A DNA stretch of 14,453 nt from DATDVL01 sp035290025 (GCA_035290025.1 DATDVL010000015.1:1-14453); one strand, 5' to 3'; positions 6,568-13,834 are shown, counted from the stretch's first letter. Translations and numbers: made by a program. The notes: generated by a model from the sequence alone, not told the origin.

Positions 6568-7311
6568 TTAAGACGATTTAAAAGCTTTTTTACTGTTTTC
6601 TTGACAAAAAAGGGCACTAATAATATAATATTGATATTTATCAATATGCTTCCTATTTTTTGGTTTAATAACATCAAAAAACTTCTGCACTGTATCATGA
6701 CCTCTTATAACAATAACCCATTCAGGATTAGGAACTCCAGACTCGGGATAAGCTCTTTGTAGATATTGTGTTGTTCTTAATCCAAGTGCATTCAATAGTA
6801 CAAATAATTGGTGTGCTAACTTTTCAGATAAAGTTTTCATTTCTAAACGAGGATATGGCCTACCGCGTTTATCTTCAATATAGACACAACCATCAGTATC
6901 AAAAATACCACGAATAACAGCAACAATTAAAAAATTATTTTTAAGAAAAAGAGGAGGAATAAAAACGGCCCACTTCTTACCTAGTGGTAAGCCTAATTTT
7001 CTTTTAAATTCTAGAAGATTATCACCCCATTTCTGAAAACCAAACACACCTGTCGAGGGCATTGTACGAAGACTTATATCTATCCCATAAAGTTCTTGAT
7101 AAGCTTGTTTGATATAATTAATATAATGATCACGATCATCATTGATATGCCCTCTTAACTGATAAAATCCCTGTATCCCAGACCTATTTCTATAATAGTT
7201 CATACTTCCATCACCAATATGCCAACCAGTCTCTTCTGCAAGTAAAGAACTAATCTTTGGAATCTTTAGGCCCATAAACAATCTTATGAATTTCGCTTTA
7301 TAACCATTCAC
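6568..7311 (-). CDS. LAGLIDADG homing endonuclease
   Basis: A 247-residue protein with two LAGLIDADG helices: L-L-A-E-E-T-G-W-H-I-G-D-G at about residues 23-35 (catalytic D34) and I-R-G-I-F-D-T-D-G at about 133-141 (catalytic D140). This is the two-motif monomer that cuts a long asymmetric DNA site. The frame is closed by a TAG at 7351-7353 with no ATG or TTG after it, so the GTG at 7311 is the only recognised start; a 5' truncation is possible. No intein splice-junction residues or host extein frame flank it, so it looks free-standing. The stop lies 16 bp from the multi-intron tRNA on the same strand. The coding strand lacks the G/T richness of other minus-strand genes here, suggesting recent arrival. 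The target is unknown; the tRNA intron region is a candidate. Confidence 0.88.
   Translation of the reverse strand: MNGYKAKFIRLFMGLKIPKISSLLAEETGWHIGDGSMNYYRNRSGIQGFYQLRGHINDDRDHYINYIKQAYQELYGIDISLRTMPSTGVFGFQKWGDNLLEFKRKLGLPLGKKWAVFIPPLFLKNNFLIVAVIRGIFDTDGCVYIEDKRGRPYPRLEMKTLSEKLAHQLFVLLNALGLRTTQYLQRAYPESGVPNPEWVIVIRGHDTVQKFFDVIKPKNRKHIDKYQYYIISALFCQENSKKAFKSS
6575..6584 (-). promoter_or_regulatory. TATA-like box for the tRNA-Ile gene
   Basis: The minus strand reads CTTTTAAATC about 28 bp before the tRNA 5' end. It lies within the last codons of the homing endonuclease gene. Confidence 0.45.
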
Positions 7312-7378
7312 AGGGCGCTTGTCAAGTGTGACGTACTGCGGCCATTCAGGCTATAACCGCCGGAAATCTTCTGGAAAG

Positions 7379-7813
7379 CTACACCAACAAAGCAGGATTA
7401 CGCCAGACCACACGACCATTATTATAGTCACAACCCGCCAAGTCCATTAATAAAGACAAAGGAAACAAGTCTATGACACAACCCTTCGAAAAAAAAGCAA
7501 CTTCACCCAAACGCTCATCAATGACTGCTTCTACCCCACCAACTACATCTTGATCACAACTCTCAAAACAAAGCGCTTGAGAAGACAAAGACTGAGAATT
7601 ACGAACATCAGCAAGAACCATATCAACAGCATAACGACGAGCAACCAAACGATCAGCAACATCATCCACAACGACAGCATAGGGCATACGCACATAACCA
7701 GGACGCAAAGAAGTCAATATCTTAACATGACGACGCATACTCTCTGTAGCACTACGCGCAGCAACAAAATCAGCAATTTCTCTATCAGACATTTTCATTA
7801 CAATAGGTGTCAT
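7379..7813 (-). CDS. Unrecognised 144-residue protein between tRNA-Asn and the endonuclease
   Basis: I do not recognise the family. The protein is soluble and alpha/beta-looking. Helix-like residues 9-33 (SDREIADFVAARSATESMRR) are followed by a strand A-V-V-V-D-D-V with D-R-L-V-A-R-R. A middle part contains Cys (CFESCDQD), and the C-terminal part is hydrophobic (VIDLFPLSLLMDLAGCDY). Three Met codons compete for the start: 7813, 7798 and 7792. A TATA-like box at 7822-7830 is too close to 7813 but about 28 bp from 7798, so a leaderless start at 7798 (MKMSDRE) is likely; coordinates give the longest form. The composition is G/T-rich on the coding strand like native minus-strand genes. It lies 26 bp downstream of tRNA-Asn. 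Real gene likely; no function proposed. Confidence 0.6.
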   Translation of the reverse strand: MTPIVMKMSDREIADFVAARSATESMRRHVKILTSLRPGYVRMPYAVVVDDVADRLVARRYAVDMVLADVRNSQSLSSQALCFESCDQDVVGGVEAVIDERLGEVAFFSKGCVIDLFPLSLLMDLAGCDYNNGRVVWRNPALLV

Positions 7814-7821
7814 CGTCTCAT

Positions 7822-7830
7822 GTTTATAAT
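7822..7830 (-). promoter_or_regulatory. TATA-like box for the 7379-7813 gene
   Basis: The minus strand reads ATTATAAAC. It is about 28 bp from the ATG at 7798 and favours that start over the one at 7813. Confidence 0.4.
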
Positions 7831-7837
7831 CAAAAAG

Positions 7838-7911
7838 CGCCTCAGGAGGGATTTGAACCTTCGACCCTGTGATTAACAGTCACATGCTCTACCGGGCTAA
7901 GCTACTGAGGC
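7838..7911 (-). tRNA. tRNA-Asn(GTT)
   Basis: Acceptor GCCTCAG pairs with CTGAGGC, with discriminator G. D-arm is GCTTAGCCCGGTAGAGC; anticodon stem TGTGA/TCACA closes the loop CTGTTAA with anticodon GTT. The T-arm GAAGG/CCCTC has one A-C mismatch. There is no intron and no encoded CCA. A short T5 run directly after the 3' end (7832-7836) could end transcription. Confidence 0.93.
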
Positions 7912-7936
7912 ATAAAGACTAACCAGCCCTTACAAC

Positions 7937-7946
7937 GTTTAAAAAG
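7937..7946 (-). promoter_or_regulatory. TATA-like box for tRNA-Asn
   Basis: The minus strand reads CTTTTTAAAC, about 30 bp before the tRNA 5' end. The same decamer serves the 5210-5815 gene. Confidence 0.45.
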
Positions 7947-7959
7947 CTTTTTGTACCTA

Positions 7960-8221
7960 CTAAGAATGTGGTTTCGCTAACTTATCACGTAAACGAGCAG
8001 CCTCTTCATAATCCTCCTCCTTTACTGCATGAGCAGCTGTGCTTCGACGACATTCTTATCTAAAGAAAATAGACCATACAACTCTTCCAACATAAGCAAC
8101 GGATGATACCGTAATAGCAATCTTTCCCTGAATAGGCTCACGCATTACGAACACCACACTTCTTAGAAAACGAACGGACAGCAAACGGTGAACACCACTT
8201 ACATCGCCTCTTCACCCGCAT
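7960..8221 (-). pseudogene. Frame-broken gene with a C-terminal UVR motif
   Basis: Between tRNA-Asn and the flippase gene no long open frame exists, yet coherent protein pieces appear in successive frames. From the ATG at 8221: M-R-V-K-R-R-C-K-W-C-S-P-F with a later K-K-C-G-V (zinc-ribbon-like), stopping at 8138-8140. Then HPLLMLEELYGLFSLDKN in a second frame, then HAVKEEDYEEAARLRDKL ending at TAG 7960-7962 in a third. The last piece is a clear UVR (UvrB/UvrC-type) motif. The parts fit a small zinc-plus-UVR protein of roughly 87 residues with at least two frameshifts. A TATA-like box (ctttaaaaat, 8241-8250) lies 25 bp before the ATG, so it was once a normal gene. Decay or assembly errors are both possible. 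Confidence 0.55.
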
Positions 8222-8301
8222 GAACAAAAAAGACTGCTTTCTTTAAAAATACTTTATGCACGCAACCTACAGACACAACATCGAGACACCACGTCCAGTC
8301 T

Positions 8302-9321
8302 TCAATCCTTCCAATGCAAAGCAAGAACACAAAGATACCCGATACCTAACGCGAAAACATAATAGACCACACGATTCAACAAGGTAACCAAAGCAGCAAT
8401 CTCCAAAGGAACACCTAAAGCAGAAAATAGACCGACATTCAAAACCTCAACAATCCCAACACCACCAGGAGAAAAAGAAAAATCAGAAAGCACCGTAGCC
8501 AACGTGTAAACAACTACCACAGAAAAGAAAGGGATAGGAAAACTTAGCGCAAAAAAACACGCATACAATGTCAGAAAGTTCACCAACGTAATAACTAAGG
8601 TTATAAGAATATTAATTGCCACAAAATCCTTATGACCCAACCAGCGACCAACAAACACTTTACCATGATCAATCTTCCGATTAATATAGACACGAAAACT
8701 GTTAGCAGAAGAAAACTTCTGTAGATAAGAAAAAAGAGGTCTAAACCAATACACACCGCTTAACAACAAGTCTACTAATAATAACTTACGCCAATGCAAA
8801 CGACCAAACAACAAAACACCCAGTATAGCCATAACTATCAAAACGGCTAAAAACAGGAAAGCAATACCCTGCAAAACAGGATACGCATCAAACTTGACCA
8901 CGACGAAAAGCAAAGAAACAATCAAGAACAAGAATACAACAACCGCACCAAACAATTTTTCCAACACCGTCAAAACAAACACTTTCAAACCCGGCTTACG
9001 CATCAAACGCTGCGCATGAAACGCACGCAAAGGCTCACCACCCGTACCAGCAAAAGGTGTGACATTATTCACAAACATACCCGCCATTAAAACAGGAAGC
9101 AAACGCCAAAAAGAAACCTTACCAAGGAAACGCAAAGAAAACCACCAACGAAGATTCCACAACAAAAAAGAAACAACAAAAAGAATGACCATAATAACTA
9201 CAGGAACTAACCGCAAATGATACATTTCACGCAACAAACGATCCACATCCAAACGAGCAACAACAAACCACAATAAAGCAAATAAGAACAGGAAAATAAA
9301 AAGTTTCTTGAACCAACGCAT
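8302..9321 (-). CDS. UPF0104/LPG-synthase-TM family flippase-like membrane protein
   Basis: A 339-residue polytopic protein of the PF03706 family (lysylphosphatidylglycerol synthase membrane domain, UPF0104). About eight hydrophobic segments are visible. Family hallmarks are F-V-N-N-V-T-P-F-A-G-T-G-G-E-P-L-R-A at about residues 83-100, a basic cytoplasmic loop (QKFSSANSFRVYINRK) near 200-216, and F-S-P-G-G-V-G-I-V-E at about 285-294. Members flip or move lipids or lipid-linked sugars and are often tied to glycosylation in archaea; no glycosyltransferase domain is fused or adjacent here. Start: the ATG at 9321 lies 25 bp after a TATA-like box (9341-9350). Length is typical. Family confident, substrate unknown. 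Confidence 0.88.
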   Translation of the reverse strand: MRWFKKLFIFLFLFALLWFVVARLDVDRLLREMYHLRLVPVVIMVILFVVSFLLWNLRWWFSLRFLGKVSFWRLLPVLMAGMFVNNVTPFAGTGGEPLRAFHAQRLMRKPGLKVFVLTVLEKLFGAVVVFLFLIVSLLFVVVKFDAYPVLQGIAFLFLAVLIVMAILGVLLFGRLHWRKLLLVDLLLSGVYWFRPLFSYLQKFSSANSFRVYINRKIDHGKVFVGRWLGHKDFVAINILITLVITLVNFLTLYACFFALSFPIPFFSVVVVYTLATVLSDFSFSPGGVGIVEVLNVGLFSALGVPLEIAALVTLLNRVVYYVFALGIGYLCVLALHWKD

Positions 9322-9340
9322 ACCACCACAACAAGAAAAG

Positions 9341-9350
9341 AACTTATAAG
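9341..9350 (-). promoter_or_regulatory. TATA-like box for the flippase-like gene
   Basis: The minus strand reads CTTATAAGTT, about 25 bp before the ATG at 9321. Confidence 0.5.
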
Positions 9351-9415
9351 GTTAGTGGACCTATGTAAGAATAGTGCGTCTTTTCACATGAAATACTAAG
9401 TTTAGTCATACTATC

Positions 9416-10162
9416 TTATAATTTGATAACCCTAAACAACAACAATAAACCAATAATCATAAGAACAAATGCTAAGAAGTACCACAATATCCTATAAATG
9501 TTACTACCATGTTTATTCTTAATTTCAACATAACTAATCTGAGCATTCTGACTCATTGTTATCCGAAGGAAAAAAGGACTACCTAAAACACCAAAAAATT
9601 TTGAAAGTCTTCCATTAAAACAAGTATTACAAAGTTCTTGCTGTTCTGAATTAGAAATAAGAACCAAATCTCCAAAACCATCAGTTGGTGCGACATATTT
9701 TTCATAGTCAGAATAATTCCCTAAGTACCCGACACCTACATTTATTTTTTGACTAAAGTTAGACTGGTATCCTATTTTAACACTCACTAAAGAATCGAAG
9801 TTTATTTTTATAGGGATGTAAACTTGATGCCCAGCACCTATTGGCCAATAACAATTGCCACCTGACTGGCAAATACTAGAAGCACCACTAACAGAAACAA
9901 GAGAATGAGCAAAAATACTATTGGAAGAAAGACTCGCCCCTAAAATGAAAAGAAGCAAGACTCCTATAATAATGTACAACAACCCAAAAATATTATTAAA
10001 TTTTTTAAAAAAATTAATGATTAACGCTGAAAATAATTTAATATTAACAACTGCTAATTTATAATTCTCTTTTTTTAATGAAAGAACCCCCCAGCAAATA
10101 GAAAGAACTGTCAATATAGAAGCAATCAAACCGACAATCTCTAAAAAGCTCACCTTATCCAA
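9416..10162 (-). CDS. Unrecognised membrane protein with cysteine-bearing external domain
   Basis: About 246-248 residues. There are two N-terminal hydrophobic helices (roughly 7-27 and 57-76), then a polar, beta-rich domain of about 140 residues with two Cys pairs (C-Q-S-G-G-N-C and C-N-T-C) that could form disulfides outside the cell. A C-terminal helix (about 224-246) ends in a basic tail. I do not recognise a family. No ATG start exists: the longest frame begins with TTG at 10162, but GTG at 10153 is 27 bp from a TATA-like box (10175-10184) and is the likelier start. It lies 38 bp downstream of the Topo VI A gene. It is more A/T-rich and less strand-skewed than its neighbours, consistent with later acquisition. 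Confidence 0.65.
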   Translation of the reverse strand: MDKVSFLEIVGLIASILTVLSICWGVLSLKKENYKLAVVNIKLFSALIINFFKKFNNIFGLLYIIIGVLLLFILGASLSSNSIFAHSLVSVSGASSICQSGGNCYWPIGAGHQVYIPIKINFDSLVSVKIGYQSNFSQKINVGVGYLGNYSDYEKYVAPTDGFGDLVLISNSEQQELCNTCFNGRLSKFFGVLGSPFFLRITMSQNAQISYVEIKNKHGSNIYRILWYFLAFVLMIIGLLLLFRVIKL

Positions 10163-10174
10163 ACGAAAACATTT

Positions 10175-10184
10175 CTTTTAAAGC
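10175..10184 (-). promoter_or_regulatory. TATA-like box for the 9416-10162 gene
   Basis: The minus strand reads GCTTTAAAAG. It is only 18 bp from the TTG at 10162 but 27 bp from the GTG at 10153, favouring the latter as start. Confidence 0.4.
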
Positions 10185-10200
10185 TTTCTATCCAAGACCA

Positions 10201-11286
10201 CTATTCCAAAAAGTCCTGATTTTTAATCTTCTCAACCAAGTACTTCTCAGAAATAAAACTAATACCCTTAGCGCTCAACGCCTGAATTTCTGCCTTCGCA
10301 CCAAACTCTTTCATCATTTTCAACTGACGCTGCCAGTCCTTATTATCCTTAAACCATTCATACTCAGAAACCTGCTTCATCCTCGACAAGTCCTGATCGT
10401 TTAGTTTAATCAAATGCTTCTTCAAGTCATACTTAATAATATCATCAGCAGTAATGCCTAAAAATTTAACATTAGGAATAGTCAAACGCTCAGAAGCATG
10501 TGCTAATGCAATACTACCATACTTGACAACTGAGTAAATATAGAAACCCCAGCAATCAAAGTCTGTCAATACATAAATAGGAAGATTCTTCTCCTCAGAC
10601 AAACGCTGCAACAATCTACGAATACCACGCGTGGTCTGACCCTGAGAGGTTACCAAAATACAATTATTTTTTTGCCAGAACTTATCCTCGTTCAAACGTT
10701 CATAGATCGCAGCTTTCTCCATATACAAAATGTACTTGGCACTCACCTTCTTGAAATCCAACTCATCAACAATAGAAGGAATAGAATAACCACCCTTACC
10801 CAGTTTAGAACAATCAATCAAGTCACCAGAATCCTCCAAAAGAATATTACCCACCATAGAACCCATCTTATTCGCAGAAACATGCAATTGCTCACGAGAC
10901 AAGCCTGTAATAACTTCCAAATCCTCAATAATCTTATCAGACTCAACCTGCTCATCAACAATATTAACCTTCGTACCCGGAATGGTACGCTTCGCCATGT
11001 AAAAAACACCTCTTAAGTGCTCATGCTTACCAGAACCCAACAACTCCTTCTTTAGAATAGAAGCAACCTCAACCGTCTGCAAAAACTTCTTCGCATGAGC
11101 TACATTGAAGAACGAACGAGAACCCATCTTGTCACCCAATTTCAACGTCTTCGACTTCTTATCATACACCACATTGGACAAAGCACGAACAGGAATACTA
11201 ATCTCAGGATTCTTACCCTTACCCAAATCGCCAACAATCTTTTTACCCAAATCTTCCAACGACTTCTTAGAATCACTCTTCGCCAT
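10201..11286 (-). CDS. top6A: DNA topoisomerase VI subunit A (Spo11-like)
   Basis: The cleavage subunit of the A2B2 type IIB topoisomerase, which breaks both strands of a DNA duplex and passes another through. About 361 residues from the ATG at 11286. The winged-helix (CAP-like) part carries the catalytic tyrosine in G-V-F-Y-M-A-K (Y96). The Toprim domain shows E190 in M-E-K-A-A and the acidic pair D242/D244 in TDFDCWG, which bind Mg2+. Family blocks EDSGDLIDCSKLG and CILVTSQGQ-T-x-R-G are intact. Two departures from the usual archaeal sequence stand out: TDFDCWG for TDGDPWG, and MEKAA for VEKDA. Start: TTG and GTG codons three and two positions upstream are possible, but ATG is preferred. 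It overlaps the end of top6B by 14 bp, so the two are co-translated. Confidence 0.96.
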   Translation of the reverse strand: MAKSDSKKSLEDLGKKIVGDLGKGKNPEISIPVRALSNVVYDKKSKTLKLGDKMGSRSFFNVAHAKKFLQTVEVASILKKELLGSGKHEHLRGVFYMAKRTIPGTKVNIVDEQVESDKIIEDLEVITGLSREQLHVSANKMGSMVGNILLEDSGDLIDCSKLGKGGYSIPSIVDELDFKKVSAKYILYMEKAAIYERLNEDKFWQKNNCILVTSQGQTTRGIRRLLQRLSEEKNLPIYVLTDFDCWGFYIYSVVKYGSIALAHASERLTIPNVKFLGITADDIIKYDLKKHLIKLNDQDLSRMKQVSEYEWFKDNKDWQRQLKMMKEFGAKAEIQALSAKGISFISEKYLVEKIKNQDFLE

Positions 11287-12862
11287 GCACACCAACCTCA
11301 GCAGTCATCTTCGGAGTCTCCTTCTTCAAAACCTTCATCAAATCCTGCTCAATAACATCCTTCTTTGTGCCTGATAATTCTGCCAAAGCATTCGCAACTT
11401 CAGGAATATACTTCGCGAAAAGATTCAAACGTTCTTGATGCTCCTGCGCATGCACATGCTTACGAATATAAATACCCAACTTACGACCAGCATCCTGTAA
11501 TGCCAACTTCATTTCCTTCATAATCTCATCATACGAAGCAATAGCATCCTTAGCCTCAGACGTAAACGGAACCCAGACTGAACCCATATGCACAATAATG
11601 ACTGCAGGACCCGAAGGCATATTATCACCTGACTGGGTCAAACCATACGGTTTCCAATTTGTTTCTTGAACAGCCTTAGTAATAGCACAAGCACCCTGCT
11701 GATACAACAACGGAACACGATTAGCAAAACGCATCAACTTAACCTGACCTTCCTTCTCCAACTCACCACCATATGCAATACCCACCTCAATCTGGAACGG
11801 GAAACCACGATATACCACAGGAGAACGCGTAACCGTAACATAAAAATCAGCAGGAACTTCCTTCTTCAAACCCTTCTCCAACAACGAAGAACCAATCGGT
11901 GACAAACAATCTGTGGGAGGAGCAATAACCTTCACTTCCTGCATAGCCTTAAACAATTTCTCAACATCAGCATGCTCCAACGAAGAAGGCTTCTTCTCCG
12001 CAGACAAACCCGCCTTCTCACACATCTCCTTAGCAGTACCCGGGCCAATACGACAAAAATCAGACGTCAAAAAACCTGACAAGGTACGAGCAGAAGAATC
12101 CGCAAGCATCTTCATCAACATACCCATCTCAATACCATACGGATGCGGCATAATCTCCTTCGCCTCAACCGGCAAATCATTCGTAACACGAGGATAATTA
12201 ATCTTCTCACCCTCAGGAGTGACATAATGAATCGTTGCCTGAGGATTAACAATAGCAACACCCTTCAAAAACTCATCAACCGACTGCTTACCCTTCTGAT
12301 ACTTAGCCTCCAACTCAATCTCGATACGCGTACCATGCTCCTTACTATTCCAATCACGCTCTTCCTCCTTCAAAATCTGAGGCTCATTCTTAGCAGTATC
12401 AATCTTCAACTCATAATACAACGCAGGCTTATTCTTAGCAACCTTTGACAAAATAACAGAAGCCTTACCCGTCGTTAACTGAGAATACAAAACAGAAGCA
12501 GAAATACCAATACCCTGCTGACCACGCGACATACGAATACGATGAAACTTAGAACCATACAATAACTTCGCGAAAATTCTCGGAATCTGTGCCTTAATAA
12601 TACCAGGACCATTATCCTCAACCATGACACGGAAACGATCCTCCGTCAACTTCTTGATTTCTATCTTCAACTCTGGCAAGATCTTAGCCTCATTACAAGC
12701 ATCCAAAGAATTATCAACAGCTTCCTTAATTGTCATCAACAACGCACGAACAGGAGAATCAAAACCCAACAAATGACGATTCTTCGTAAAGAACTCAGAG
12801 ACAGAAATCTCACGCTGCTTCTTCGCTAACTCTTGCGCAATCGTAACCTCTTCCTTTGGCAT
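11273..12862 (-). CDS. top6B: DNA topoisomerase VI subunit B
   Basis: The ATPase subunit of topoisomerase VI; ATP binding closes the clamp around the transported duplex. 529 residues, the usual length. The GHKL fold is intact: the N box E-A-V-D-N-S-L-D-A-C at about residues 47-56, VEDNGPGI at about 81-88, and the lid G-S-K-F-H-R-I-R-M-S-R-G-Q-Q-G-I-G-I-S-A near 102-121. The helix-two-turn-helix and transducer domains follow, with the transducer's A-C-A-I-T-K-A-V region near 400 and a C-terminal helical end. The ATG at 12862 is about 27 bp from a strong TATA-like box. It is the first gene of the top6BA operon and overlaps top6A by 14 bp. Confidence 0.97.
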   Translation of the reverse strand: MPKEEVTIAQELAKKQREISVSEFFTKNRHLLGFDSPVRALLMTIKEAVDNSLDACNEAKILPELKIEIKKLTEDRFRVMVEDNGPGIIKAQIPRIFAKLLYGSKFHRIRMSRGQQGIGISASVLYSQLTTGKASVILSKVAKNKPALYYELKIDTAKNEPQILKEEERDWNSKEHGTRIEIELEAKYQKGKQSVDEFLKGVAIVNPQATIHYVTPEGEKINYPRVTNDLPVEAKEIMPHPYGIEMGMLMKMLADSSARTLSGFLTSDFCRIGPGTAKEMCEKAGLSAEKKPSSLEHADVEKLFKAMQEVKVIAPPTDCLSPIGSSLLEKGLKKEVPADFYVTVTRSPVVYRGFPFQIEVGIAYGGELEKEGQVKLMRFANRVPLLYQQGACAITKAVQETNWKPYGLTQSGDNMPSGPAVIIVHMGSVWVPFTSEAKDAIASYDEIMKEMKLALQDAGRKLGIYIRKHVHAQEHQERLNLFAKYIPEVANALAELSGTKKDVIEQDLMKVLKKETPKMTAEVGVHGEE

Positions 12863-12884
12863 TACAACACGTTTCGAAAATAGT

Positions 12885-12896
12885 CTTTATAAATAT
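12885..12896 (-). promoter_or_regulatory. TATA-like box for the top6BA operon
   Basis: The minus strand reads ATATTTATAAAG, about 27 bp before the ATG at 12862, in the 48 bp gap after the KH-protein gene. Confidence 0.55.
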
Positions 12897-12910
12897 TTTG
12901 CTACAAAAAA

Positions 12911-13417
12911 CTAACGCATTTGCGACTTCAACTTCTCAACAAACATGTACACTTTACCATGCGGAGCACCACGCATCAACTTTTCCATAGCCAAACGAGC
13001 AAGATCAACAAATTCCGCCTTACCAATAAACGCAACGGTATGACCATACACTGACATATCCACCTGCAACAAATTTTCAAGAATTTTCCAAGCCTTACCT
13101 TCAGCACCAATAACACGAGACTTGATGCGATGGATATCAGCATCAGAACGAGCAAAATCCTTCATATCTAAAATCTCTAACATATGATCATCCTGCATTA
13201 ACAACAACGCAATAACAGGATTAAAACCGCGACCAATAGCCTTAACGACTTTCAAAGCAATCATACAATCAAAAGCATCACCCTCAACCACCACCTCACC
13301 ATCCTTAGAAACTTTCAGATAGACACGCAACTTCTTCTCCAATAAACGTTTCGTAACACCCTTCGTACCAATAAGTACACCAACACGGTCCTTAGGGATT
13401 TTAAGATCAGAACTCAT
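12911..13417 (-). CDS. KH-domain ribosome assembly protein (Pno1/Dim2 family)
   Basis: A 168-residue protein with two KH-type RNA-binding domains, the archaeal Pno1/Dim2 homologue (COG1094 type). Domain 1 starts at once with IPKDRVGVLIGTKG (GxxG loop G-T-K-G near residues 17-20) and ends in the E-V-x-V-E-G strand followed by A-I-G-R-G-F-N-P. Domain 2 contains R-V-I-G-A-E-G-K-A-W-K-I-L-E (loop G-A-E-G) and a V-Y-G-H-T-V-A-F-I-G strand. In eukaryotes Pno1 binds the 3' end of pre-18S rRNA with the endonuclease Nob1; the archaeal protein is thought to do the same for 16S. It starts two bases after the aIF1A stop, so the two form one operon. No Nob1 or Rio kinase gene is next to it, although these are frequent partners. 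Confidence 0.92.
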   Translation of the reverse strand: MSSDLKIPKDRVGVLIGTKGVTKRLLEKKLRVYLKVSKDGEVVVEGDAFDCMIALKVVKAIGRGFNPVIALLLMQDDHMLEILDMKDFARSDADIHRIKSRVIGAEGKAWKILENLLQVDMSVYGHTVAFIGKAEFVDLARLAMEKLMRGAPHGKVYMFVEKLKSQMR

Positions 13418-13419
13418 GA

Positions 13420-13764
13420 TTAAAATTCGTTAAACTCTTCCAACTGTTTTAACAAACCTTTTCTCTTCAAATATTCCACCTGCGTACCTTTGTACTTGAA
13501 AATGACATCGCCCTTCACATCAGCAGAAAATTCCCAAGGTTCCACCAACACCAAATCACCCTCACGAACCCACAACTTCCTCTTCAAACGACCCGGAATA
13601 CGACACAAACGCGTCTTGCCATCCAAACAACGAACACGCATACGAGAACCACCTAAACGCTGATCAAGAATACCAAAAACTTGCTTATCACGAGGAAGCT
13701 TAACACGCTTAATATCCTCCTGAATCTGCTGCTGCTCTTCTAATTCCTGCTTCTTTAACGACAT
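13420..13764 (-). CDS. Translation initiation factor aIF1A
   Basis: A 114-residue S1-type OB-fold protein, the archaeal counterpart of eIF1A and bacterial IF1, which sits in the ribosomal A site during initiation. The core shows R-L-G-G-S-R-M-R-V-R-C-L-D-G-K-T-R-L-C-R-I-P-G-R-L near residues 36-60, then W-V-R-E-G-D-L-V-L-V-E-P-W near 66-78, both diagnostic of eIF1A. The N-terminus has a Gln/Glu-rich helix (residues 4-18) and the C-terminus a short helical tail ending EEFNEF. It is the first gene of a two-gene operon with the KH protein and has a strong TATA-like box about 29 bp before the ATG. Confidence 0.95.
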   Translation of the reverse strand: MSLKKQELEEQQQIQEDIKRVKLPRDKQVFGILDQRLGGSRMRVRCLDGKTRLCRIPGRLKRKLWVREGDLVLVEPWEFSADVKGDVIFKYKGTQVEYLKRKGLLKQLEEFNEF

Positions 13765-13787
13765 GTAAAATAAACAACAAGAAAAAC

Positions 13788-13798
13788 TATTTATAAGG
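13788..13798 (-). promoter_or_regulatory. TATA-like box for the aIF1A operon
   Basis: The minus strand reads CTTATAAATAG, close to the archaeal consensus, about 29 bp before the ATG at 13764. Confidence 0.6.
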
Positions 13799-13812
13799 TT
13801 ATCTACAGAAAG

Positions 13813-13823
13813 CTTTAATTAAG
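13813..13823 (+). promoter_or_regulatory. TATA-like box for the EamA-like gene
   Basis: The sequence ctttaattaag is centred about 26 bp before the ATG at 13844 and about 17 bp before the ATG at 13835, so 13844 may be the real start. Confidence 0.35.
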
Positions 13824-13834
13824 CCGTATTAAAC

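Noticed and set aside
6568..7311. Intein interpretation of the LAGLIDADG gene
   Set aside because: No N-terminal Cys/Ser block, no C-terminal His-Asn junction and no host protein continuing on either side.
7312..7366. Split 5S rRNA or rRNA fragment beside the endonuclease (minus strand resembles GGCGGTTATAGC at a 5S start)
   Set aside because: Only about 12 bases resemble 5S; the following sequence does not keep the conserved 5S core, and no second half is found beyond the endonuclease.
10672..12448. Long open frames on the plus strand opposite the Topo VI genes
   Set aside because: They are Thr/Asn/Arg/Leu-rich shadows caused by the A/C-rich strand bias, with no family resemblance.
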